15,538 nucleotides of DNA from the NCBI GenBank assembly GCA_900550565.1, contig URSG01000018.1, forward strand, positions 1 through 15,538, given 5' to 3'. Shown here piece after piece: positions 6,133 to 11,956 of this stretch. Numbering within the stretch: position 1 is the stretch's first letter; every line of letters starts with the position of its first letter. The translations under genes were made by a program, and so were the position numbers. The DNA comes from an uncultured Rickettsiales bacterium. Its GTDB lineage: Bacteria; Pseudomonadota; Alphaproteobacteria; Rs-D84. The notes below the pieces were generated by a model. It did not search any database, was not told the DNA's origin, and saw only the letters and a list, made by a program, of their open reading frames with translations.

Positions 6133-6141
6133 TGATATAAT
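6133..6141 (+). promoter_or_regulatory. Extended -10 promoter of the aldolase operon
   Basis: TGATATAAT combines the extended -10 TGN element (6133-6135) with a perfect TATAAT (6136-6141). No good -35 box is seen at the expected place (around 6113-6118), which is typical of extended -10 promoters. The predicted leader is about 22 bases and includes the AAGGA ribosome site. Confidence 0.6.
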
Positions 6142-6169
6142 CATCATAAAAACCCAAGGAATACGCATT

Positions 6170-7114
6170 ATGAAATATTCTGATTTCGGATTGGTCAACA
6201 CACGCGCGACATTTGCCGACGCAATTCGTCGCCAGTATGCGGTGCCGGCATTTAATTTTTATAATATGGAAACATTACAGGCAATTTTATCTGCGGCGCG
6301 CGACACGCACAGCCCGGTTATCCTGGCGGTATCAGAATCCGCACTGAAATTTATGGGTGGCGATATGCTGATGGGAATGATACGTGGCGCAAATATTCGC
6401 GACAACGAACGCATCACCCTGCACCTGGACCACGGTTCCAGTTTTGATGCATGTCGCGACGCGCTGGAATTGGGATTTTCATCTGTGATGATTGACGCCA
6501 GCAAATTGCCGTTTGATGAAAATGTGGAACTGTCACGGCGCGTTGCCGAACTGGCGCACAAATACGACGCCACCACCGAAGCCGAATTGGGGACTATATC
6601 AGGCATAGAAGATGAAAACACATTTTCCAACCATTCCAGTTATACAGACCCCAACGACGTTGTAAAATTTGTGAACGCAACTGGAATTGATTCATTGGCC
6701 ATCGCCATCGGGACCAGTCACGGCGCATACAAACGCAAAAATGAAAACGAAAAACTGCGCCTGGACATACTGGACGAAATTGCGAAACAGTTGCCAGAAT
6801 TCCCACTGGTCTTGCACGGGGCAAGCAGTATTCCACAGAACTTTGTCAAAACCATAAATGAATTCGGCGGTGCGTTATCTGGCGCATTGGGGATTGACGC
6901 ACAACAACTGCGCGCAGCAACAAAAATGAACATCTGTAAAATAAACGTGGACAGCGATTCCCGTCTGGCGTTCACCGCCGGCGTTCGCGCATCACTGGGT
7001 CAACACCCAGAAATGTTTAACCCACGCGATTTTCTAAAAATCGCCCGCCAGAACATCTATGAAAATTGCACAGACGAAATCAACCGCATAATGGGGTCTG
7101 ATAATAAGTTATAA
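6170..7114 (+). CDS. fba: Class II fructose-bisphosphate aldolase
   Basis: Cytoplasmic zinc-dependent aldolase of glycolysis and gluconeogenesis, splitting fructose 1,6-bisphosphate into glyceraldehyde 3-phosphate and dihydroxyacetone phosphate. It has 314 residues. Family motifs appear in order: HLDHG (85-89) with the catalytic Asp87 and zinc-ligand His88, EAELG (137-141), GTSHG (181-185) with a zinc-ligand His, LHGAS (215-219) with the third His, and the phosphate-binding KINVDSDSRLAFT stretch (257-269). The sequence around GALGIDAQQL is of the class IIB type. A tagatose-bisphosphate specificity cannot be ruled out from motifs. AAGGA lies nine bases before the ATG. The M16 peptidase gene follows nine bases later and is probably co-transcribed. 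Confidence 0.93.
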   Translation: MKYSDFGLVNTRATFADAIRRQYAVPAFNFYNMETLQAILSAARDTHSPVILAVSESALKFMGGDMLMGMIRGANIRDNERITLHLDHGSSFDACRDALELGFSSVMIDASKLPFDENVELSRRVAELAHKYDATTEAELGTISGIEDENTFSNHSSYTDPNDVVKFVNATGIDSLAIAIGTSHGAYKRKNENEKLRLDILDEIAKQLPEFPLVLHGASSIPQNFVKTINEFGGALSGALGIDAQQLRAATKMNICKINVDSDSRLAFTAGVRASLGQHPEMFNPRDFLKIARQNIYENCTDEINRIMGSDNKL

Positions 7115-7123
7115 AGGCATAAA

Positions 7124-8389
7124 ATGAAATTTGCGCCACGCATACATAAATTATCAAATGGCCTGAATGTTATTCTGGACGATTTTGATATCGCAACCGC
7201 ATGCGTTGAAATCGCAATACACTCTGGGGCCACGGACGAATCCGACGCATCAGAATTCGGCATAACGCACTTTGTTGAACACATGCTGTCCAAAGGCACG
7301 CGCCAACACCCAGACACCATGGATAATACAACCAATATTCCCATATCTATTGGTGGCGTACGCAACGCTGGAACAACATACGATAAAATGTGTTTGTTTG
7401 GGCGCGTGTTGGCCGAAAATCTGGACAAACTGTTGGAATTATTTTCAGAACAATTAAGTGATTCCCTGTTTGACCCGCACAAGATTGAAATTGAACGTGG
7501 TGTAATTCTGGACGAATACAGACGCAAAATGATGGACAGCGTAGCCACATTTAATGTATTTTCCAATGAAAAATTATTTGGCGCACATAATATCCTGGGA
7601 ACGCCAGATACAATAAAATTATTTACGCGCGAACATTTGATAGATTATTTCCATAAAGTCTTGTCTGCACAAAATATGACCATTTGTATATCTGGAAAAA
7701 TTACCAACCCAGAAAAAACATTACACAAACTGGAAAAATTGTTTGGCTGGATTCCGGCATTTCAGATGTCACACACCCAACAAAAAATTACGCCAATCAT
7801 TGCGCACAATTTAAAAGACGACCAACCAAATATTCAACTGCGCATTGCGTTTGAAAATATAATTCCCAACGATTTGAAACATCGGTATCAAACACTGGCC
7901 ATAAACAGATTCAATTTTTTATTTAGCAAAAAACTGCACGAAATTGTTCGCAATAAACTGGGTATGGCATACGGCATATCCACTGCGCGCATGGAGCGTG
8001 CAACTGTATCAGCACACACAATCAACACATCAACCAGCCCGCAAAATATTGACACAATCATTGCAACACTCGCGCGCGAATGTGCCAGTGCGCAACAGAA
8101 CCCAGAAATTACCGATGACGATGTTGCGCGTTCATGTATGCTGATGAAATTACAATTTGCCGACATCATGGAATCCGCGCCAAAACGTTGCGGAAAACTG
8201 TTGGACCACTGGCATCAATATGGTGAACTTTACAACCCGATGGGGGAAATGTACACAAATGACCAAATGACAAAATCAGATATCATTGACGCCACAAAAG
8301 ATTTCTTTACCCCACCGGTATCAATTTTGACCCAAGGACCAGGTGTAAAATCAGATCTGAAACAAATCTGGACGGCAAATTTTAAATAA
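7124..8389 (+). CDS. M16-family zinc peptidase (processing-peptidase-like)
   Basis: A 421-residue protein with the inverted zinc motif of the M16 family, HFVEH (49-53): His49 and His53 bind zinc and Glu52 is the catalytic base. The distal glutamate ligand is Glu131 in ERGVILDEY, 78 residues after His53, as expected for the mitochondrial-processing-peptidase group. The length matches the single-chain bacterial PqqL/MPP-beta-like members that pair with a second M16 protein or with themselves. The second half carries the usual inactive-domain segment, with an RNKLGMAYGIS stretch equivalent to the family's R-x-x-x-G-x-x-Y box. No signal peptide is visible, so a cytoplasmic site is likely. AAGG lies six bases before the ATG, and it follows the aldolase gene closely. 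Its substrate is unknown. Confidence 0.9.
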   Translation: MKFAPRIHKLSNGLNVILDDFDIATACVEIAIHSGATDESDASEFGITHFVEHMLSKGTRQHPDTMDNTTNIPISIGGVRNAGTTYDKMCLFGRVLAENLDKLLELFSEQLSDSLFDPHKIEIERGVILDEYRRKMMDSVATFNVFSNEKLFGAHNILGTPDTIKLFTREHLIDYFHKVLSAQNMTICISGKITNPEKTLHKLEKLFGWIPAFQMSHTQQKITPIIAHNLKDDQPNIQLRIAFENIIPNDLKHRYQTLAINRFNFLFSKKLHEIVRNKLGMAYGISTARMERATVSAHTINTSTSPQNIDTIIATLARECASAQQNPEITDDDVARSCMLMKLQFADIMESAPKRCGKLLDHWHQYGELYNPMGEMYTNDQMTKSDIIDATKDFFTPPVSILTQGPGVKSDLKQIWTANFK

Positions 8390-8391
8390 AC

Positions 8392-8418
8392 AACGCGCCA
8401 CAATGGCGCGTTTATTTC
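8392..8418 (+). terminator. Terminator of the aldolase-M16 operon
   Basis: Perfect 9-bp stem AACGCGCCA (8392-8400) and TGGCGCGTT (8404-8412) with a CAA loop, starting two bases after the stop codon. The T tract is short and broken (TTATTTCT), so termination may be less efficient than at the other hairpins here. Confidence 0.78.
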
Positions 8419-8429
8419 TAGGAAAACCC

Positions 8430-8507
8430 GAACGGTGCAGATGTGCGTAGTGTGGTTTGCGAAGTGTACAAAACGTACACGAGCAGAACACACCGCGCAC
8501 AGATGTG
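8430..8507. repeat. Palindromic repeat, copy A (78 bp)
   Basis: First of two direct copies. It is identical to copy B except that one A is missing in the central loop. Each copy is itself an imperfect palindrome centred on GTGTAC-loop-GTACAC (here 8464-8469 and 8475-8480), with outer matching words TGTGCG/CGCACA and GTGTG/CACAC. It lies in the gap between the convergent M16 and efp genes. Confidence 0.93.
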
Positions 8508-8517
8508 TCATATTTAT

Positions 8518-8622
8518 AAATAAATTAGAACGGTGCAGATGTGCGTAGTGTGGTTTGCGAAGTGTACAAAAACGTACACGAGCAGAACACACCGCGCACA
8601 GATGTGCCGTTCTAATTTATTT
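8518..8622. repeat. 105-bp long palindrome containing repeat copy B (8528-8606)
   Basis: Copy B (79 bp) is enclosed by perfect 16-bp inverted arms, AAATAAATTAGAACGG (8518-8533) and CCGTTCTAATTTATTT (8607-8622). Together with the inner palindrome the whole segment can fold into one long imperfect hairpin centred near 8570. The right arm covers the efp stop codon and last sense codon. Copy A lacks the matching right arm. It resembles a MITE or a dispersed palindromic element, or a hairpin at the 3' end of the efp message. I see no coding sequence in it. Confidence 0.9.
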
Positions 8623-9186
8623 GGCGCGTTCTACGTATTCCAGGGTTTCAGTATTCACCACGATTTTTTCGCCGGCTTCTACAAACAGCGGAACTTGGAC
8701 GCGGATACCATTGTCCAAAACGGCTGGTTTGCCACCACTGCTGGACGCGGTCTGGCCCTTTAACGCAGGTTCGGTTTCTTCAACTGTGGCGATAACTGTT
8801 TTTGGCAACGAGATAGATACAGGTTTGCCTTCTACAAAGTTCGCCTTGACGTTCATTTCTGGGGCCAAGAATTTCATTTGCTCGCCCAATGATTCAACCG
8901 GCATTGTGAACTGTTCATAATCGGACAGATTCATAAAGAATGCGTCTGTCCCATCAGAATACAAATACTGGCATTCAAAATCCTCAACCATCAGTTTTTC
9001 AACCTTGTCTTCGGCGCGCCAGCGATCGCCCCCCTTGTTTCCAGAATCAATATCACGCAAATCGGCCTGAACAAAGGCACCACCCTTGCCCGGCTTGACC
9101 TTGGTAATAGATGTCACAGAATAACGGCGGCCATTGTGCGAAATCACCCAACCCACGCGCATATCGTTTGCAATATATGATGCCAT
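8617..9186 (-). CDS. efp: Translation elongation factor P
   Basis: A 189-residue EF-P, which binds between the P and E sites of the ribosome and rescues stalling at polyproline stretches. Domain I carries the loop KPGKGGAF with Lys34 at the tip, the position modified by beta-lysylation in Escherichia coli. Conserved segments follow: YLYSDG and FMNLSDYEQ in the OB domain, and SSSGGKPAVLDNG and VPLFVEAGEKI in domain III. The C-terminus VERAK is typical. AGAGGT stands seven bases before the ATG at 9184-9186. No epmA or epmB modification gene is in the window. Its own promoter appears to overlap the ppa terminator, and its stop codon lies inside the arm of the 105-bp palindrome. Confidence 0.96.
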   Translation of the reverse strand: MASYIANDMRVGWVISHNGRRYSVTSITKVKPGKGGAFVQADLRDIDSGNKGGDRWRAEDKVEKLMVEDFECQYLYSDGTDAFFMNLSDYEQFTMPVESLGEQMKFLAPEMNVKANFVEGKPVSISLPKTVIATVEETEPALKGQTASSSGGKPAVLDNGIRVQVPLFVEAGEKIVVNTETLEYVERAK

Positions 9187-9213
9187 TGTTTTTACCTCTT
9201 TGATTTTTTATGA

Positions 9214-9242
9214 ATTATAAAAATGCAACCGCCCGGTTGCAA
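9214..9242 (-). promoter_or_regulatory. Predicted promoter of efp, overlapping the ppa terminator
   Basis: On the minus strand TTGCAA (9237-9242) and a perfect TATAAT (9214-9219) are exactly 17 bp apart. The -35 box sits in the first arm of the ppa terminator hairpin and the spacer holds the rest of the hairpin and its T run. The start of transcription would be near 9207, leaving a leader of about 20 bases with the AGAGGT ribosome site. Confidence 0.62.
9219..9241 (-). terminator. Rho-independent terminator of ppa
   Basis: Perfect 7-bp stem TGCAACC (9224-9230) and GGTTGCA (9235-9241) with a four-base loop. On the minus strand it is followed by a run of T. It starts ten bases after the ppa stop codon. 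Confidence 0.85.
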
Positions 9243-9250
9243 GGCTTTTA

Positions 9251-9790
9251 TTACGAATTACGCTTGTGCGTCCAATATCTGTCTATGCTTTCCATAATCA
9301 GTTTATCGGCCGCGTCGCGATTTGCCCAACCAGATACCTTGGACCAAGAATTTGGTTGTAAATCCTTGTAGTGCTGGAAAAAGTATTCAATCTTTGAACG
9401 CAAGATTTCCGGCAACTGTTCAATATATTCTGTTTTGGTGTAATACGGGTCAATCCGTTCCAACGGAACACAGATAATTTTTTCATCGCCACCGGCCTGG
9501 TCTTCCATAATCAGGGCGCCGATTGGGCGAACCTCTATTAAAACGCCGGGACGCAATGGCGCATTACAAACAACCACACAATCCAATGGGTCGCCATCAT
9601 CGCCCAGTGTTCCCGGAAAATATCCATAGTTTGCAGGATATGCCATTGGCGCGTGCAAGATTCTGTCCACGCGTGGCAGTCCGGTTTCTTTATCAATTTC
9701 GTATTTTACGAATCCATTTTCTGGAACTTCTATAATTGCATTCATCTTTTTCGGGGGCATTTTTCCCGGTGCAATTTCTGCTATTGTCAT
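9251..9790 (-). CDS. ppa: Family I inorganic pyrophosphatase
   Basis: Soluble cytoplasmic enzyme that hydrolyses pyrophosphate to two phosphates, pulling biosynthetic reactions forward. The family signature DGDPLD is present, with its metal-binding aspartates, along with YEIDKETG near the N-terminus, YPANYGYFPGTL, a basic/acidic active-site stretch ending IICVPLERIDPYY, and FFQHYKDLQ towards the end. I choose the ATG at 9790 (179 residues): AAGG at 9797-9800 is six bases upstream of it, while the ATG at 9796 touches that site. The open frame up to TTG 9844 runs through the predicted promoter, so it cannot be the true start. Length then agrees with the 170-180 residues usual for the family. 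Confidence 0.94.
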   Translation of the reverse strand: MTIAEIAPGKMPPKKMNAIIEVPENGFVKYEIDKETGLPRVDRILHAPMAYPANYGYFPGTLGDDGDPLDCVVVCNAPLRPGVLIEVRPIGALIMEDQAGGDEKIICVPLERIDPYYTKTEYIEQLPEILRSKIEYFFQHYKDLQPNSWSKVSGWANRDAADKLIMESIDRYWTHKRNS

Positions 9791-9816
9791 ATTCATCCTT
9801 TTTCTAAACTCGGCCA

Positions 9817-9844
9817 ATTCTATCAGAAAAAAATACCTTTGCAA
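9817..9844 (-). promoter_or_regulatory. Predicted promoter of ppa
   Basis: On the minus strand TTGCAA (9839-9844) and TAGAAT (9817-9822) are 16 bp apart, just downstream of the dnaN terminator. The -35 box is the same as the one proposed for efp. Confidence 0.55.
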
Positions 9845-9858
9845 ACGAATCGGGCAAT

Positions 9859-9881
9859 AAAAAACGCCCCCAACGGGGCGT
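9859..9881 (-). terminator. Rho-independent terminator of dnaN
   Basis: Perfect 7-bp GC-rich stem ACGCCCC (9864-9870... paired with GGGGCGT 9875-9881) with a four-base loop, followed on the minus strand by six T. It begins 11 bases after the dnaN stop. Confidence 0.88.
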
Positions 9882-9892
9882 GTTTATTTTTC

Positions 9893-11011
9893 CTACATTC
9901 TCATTGGCATCAAGATGAACAATGCATCTGTATTTTTATCCGTTGATTTAATAATAGTTGGTGACAACGGATCCTGCATTTCCATCTGGAATTTTTCGCC
10001 TTCAACCTGGCCTGCGACGTCCATCAAGAACTTTACATTAAATGTGACTGTGAACGCTGCATCGCCATTATATTCAATGTCCAATTCCTGGGTCGCTGTT
10101 CCGGCATCTGGGCTGGACGCATTTACAACCAATTTGTTCATAGAATATGTCAACTGGACAGATTTTGTTTTATCAACACTGGCCACAGATACCAAATCAA
10201 CCGCGTTCAAGAATTGTTTTCTGTCCAAGATTGCAATCTTGTCATTGCCCTTGGGGATAACAACGCGATAGTTTGGATATTGGGCATCAACCAATTTGCT
10301 GGTCAAAATTGCCGCCCCGACCGTAAAGCGCGCCTTGGTATCAGACAATTCAACCGTGACATCGTCAACCGTTGCGTCTTCTAATAATTTAGACAATTCG
10401 CCGATTACACGACGTGGCAAAATAACCGCCGGCATTTCCGCACTGCCTGCTGGGGCCGGCATTGCACACAACGCCATACGCTGGGCATCGGTTGCAACCG
10501 CCGTCAACATTTTTTCTTTGCCATCATCAGATATATGGAAATAAATACCACCCAAATGATAACGAACATCGTCGGTTGGAATTGCAAACTTTGTTTGATT
10601 TATCAAGTGTGCCAAATCGCCGGTTGTCATCTGGAACTTTGTGGTCAGATTGCTGCCTGCCATGGCCGGGAAATTTTCCGCCGGCAATGTTGGCAAACGG
10701 AATACCGCACGTCCACTGGACACCACCAGTTGATCGCCAGCCTGTTTAAATGTGATTTCAGCATCATCTGGCAATTTACGCACAATATCATACAACATCT
10801 GGACCGGAACAGTTGTCTTGCCGCCCAACGTAATGTCGGCCGCCACATGTTCAACCAATTCCAAATCAACATTTGTCGCCGACAAGATTAAATCATCAGC
10901 AACTTCTAACTTTACATTCATCAATATCGGCAATGTCGCGCGCTTTTCCACAATGGACTGCATATGTCCCAACGCACGGATTAAAACCTGACGAAATACC
11001 GAAAATTCCAT
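9893..11011 (-). CDS. dnaN: DNA polymerase III beta subunit (sliding clamp)
   Basis: Ring-shaped clamp that holds DNA polymerase III on the template; active as a dimer of three-domain chains. I start at ATG 11011 (372 residues), with AGGAG six bases upstream; the longer open frame has no ribosome site. The N-terminus MEFSVFRQVLIRALGHMQ and the following VEKRATLPILMNV block are typical of alphaproteobacterial clamps, as are LPAENFP, KNTDALFILMPMRM at the C-terminal end, and the ATNVDLEL strand of domain I. Length matches the family. It is a single-gene unit with its own promoter and terminator. Neither dnaA nor recF, the common partners near the origin, is in the window. Confidence 0.96.
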   Translation of the reverse strand: MEFSVFRQVLIRALGHMQSIVEKRATLPILMNVKLEVADDLILSATNVDLELVEHVAADITLGGKTTVPVQMLYDIVRKLPDDAEITFKQAGDQLVVSSGRAVFRLPTLPAENFPAMAGSNLTTKFQMTTGDLAHLINQTKFAIPTDDVRYHLGGIYFHISDDGKEKMLTAVATDAQRMALCAMPAPAGSAEMPAVILPRRVIGELSKLLEDATVDDVTVELSDTKARFTVGAAILTSKLVDAQYPNYRVVIPKGNDKIAILDRKQFLNAVDLVSVASVDKTKSVQLTYSMNKLVVNASSPDAGTATQELDIEYNGDAAFTVTFNVKFLMDVAGQVEGEKFQMEMQDPLSPTIIKSTDKNTDALFILMPMRM

Positions 11012-11057
11012 TATTACACTCCTAAATATCTTATGGTTTCCCACATTCTTTTATCTG

Positions 11058-11087
11058 ATTTTACCAAAAAATGCCGATTCGGTGCAA
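11058..11087 (-). promoter_or_regulatory. Possible promoter of dnaN
   Basis: On the minus strand TTGCAC (11082-11087) and TAAAAT (11058-11063) are 18 bp apart, about 45 bases upstream of the dnaN ATG. It lies after the cdaA terminator, so dnaN needs a promoter in this gap. The rest of the 167-bp gap (11012-11178) holds no gene that I can see. Confidence 0.4.
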
Positions 11088-11127
11088 GAGCAAATACGCA
11101 CCCCCGACGCGACAAATCAGAACAAAC

Positions 11128-11156
11128 AAAAAAACTGGCCGCAGACACGCGACCAG
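11128..11156 (-). terminator. Rho-independent terminator of the pilin-rluC-asmA-cdaA operon
   Basis: On the minus strand CTGGTCGC and GCGGCCAG pair (8 bp, one G-U) around a six-base loop, followed by seven T. The hairpin begins about 22 bases after the cdaA stop. Confidence 0.85.
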
Positions 11157-11163
11157 AATACGT

Positions 11164-11177
11164 TTATCCCGGGATAA
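11164..11177. repeat. 14-bp perfect palindrome TTATCCCGGGATAA
   Basis: A perfect 14-bp palindrome one base past the cdaA stop codon and upstream of its terminator. It could be a protein-binding site or part of an mRNA 3' structure. No partner site was seen in the window. Confidence 0.6.
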
Positions 11178-11178
11178 C

Positions 11179-11940
11179 TTATTGTTTTTCAATAACTTTT
11201 TCCAACTTTGCACGTAATTTTTTCATATCGTCGTATTTGGTGAATTTACCCTTTTCTGCAATAGAAATATCACCGCTTTCTTCGGACACGACCAAAACCG
11301 TGGCACTGGACACCTCGGACAGGCCCAACGCCGCGCGATGACGCGTGCCATATTTCCAATTCAGGTTATTTTGCGACAGTGGCAAAATCCCCCCTGCATA
11401 GGCAATACGTTGGTTTTCAATTATCACCGCCCCGTCATGCAATGGTGTTTTGTTAAAGAATATCGTCAACAATAATTCACTGGTGACAACTGCATCAATA
11501 CGAACACCTTTTTTATCAATGGCACTTTCGTCCAATGTTGACGGGAACACAATCAACGCACCTGTCTTTTTTGCCGACATATATTCAACCGCACTGCACA
11601 GCGCGTCCAGGCAACGTGTATCTTTGGTTGCGATGCCACCCTTGCGGAACATACGGGTCCAACCCTCTAAATTTCCCATCAACGCCATAAATTTACGCAA
11701 TTCTGGTTGGAAAATAACAATCAGACCCAACGACAAGAACAGCGCAGTCCAATGCAAAAATCCGCCCAACAAATCTAAATGCGCCCACGTCAGCACGAAA
11801 CTGGTGAACCACAATGCGGTCAACCCCAGCAATCCACGCACCAATCGTTCAGACGATGTGTTTTGAATAAAACTTCTGTAAAACAGCCATACTAAAACAG
11901 CGATTATTAAAATTTGCGTCAATCCAAGCCAACTAAACAT
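11179..11940 (-). CDS. cdaA: Diadenylate cyclase, CdaA (DacA) type
   Basis: Membrane-bound enzyme that condenses two ATP into cyclic di-AMP. It has 253 residues. Three N-terminal membrane helices lie at about 6-23, 35-53 and 60-78, ending in LIVIFQPELRK, a segment characteristic of CdaA. The DAC catalytic domain follows at about 105-225, with the two hallmark motifs intact: PLHDGAVII (166-174, the DGA motif) and GTRHRAALGLSE (198-209, the RHR motif). VLVVSEESGDIS continues the family pattern, and a short charged C-terminal helix ends the protein. AGGAG lies seven bases upstream of the ATG. The gene follows the AsmA gene by 16 bases. The usual Gram-positive neighbours cdaR (YbbR) and glmM are not here. 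The DAC domain is unmistakable; its presence in a likely alphaproteobacterium is unusual. Confidence 0.95.
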   Translation of the reverse strand: MFSWLGLTQILIIAVLVWLFYRSFIQNTSSERLVRGLLGLTALWFTSFVLTWAHLDLLGGFLHWTALFLSLGLIVIFQPELRKFMALMGNLEGWTRMFRKGGIATKDTRCLDALCSAVEYMSAKKTGALIVFPSTLDESAIDKKGVRIDAVVTSELLLTIFFNKTPLHDGAVIIENQRIAYAGGILPLSQNNLNWKYGTRHRAALGLSEVSSATVLVVSEESGDISIAEKGKFTKYDDMKKLRAKLEKVIEKQ

Positions 11941-11956
11941 TTATTATCTCCTTAGT

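Noticed and set aside
8230..8592. Minus-strand open frame of 120 codons across the palindromic repeats and the end of the M16 gene
   Set aside because: It is antisense to a well-supported peptidase. The two repeat copies are read in different frames because of the single-A difference, so the peptide is not a repeated protein motif. No ribosome site was seen.
8430..8606. CRISPR array
   Set aside because: Only two copies, 78-79 bp long, with a 20-bp gap and strong internal palindromes; this does not match CRISPR repeats and spacers, and no cas gene is present.
9791..9844. Longer ppa start at TTG 9844 (18 extra residues)
   Set aside because: The TTG lies in the predicted -35 box and the extension would span the promoter. 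AAGG at 9797-9800 supports the ATG at 9790.
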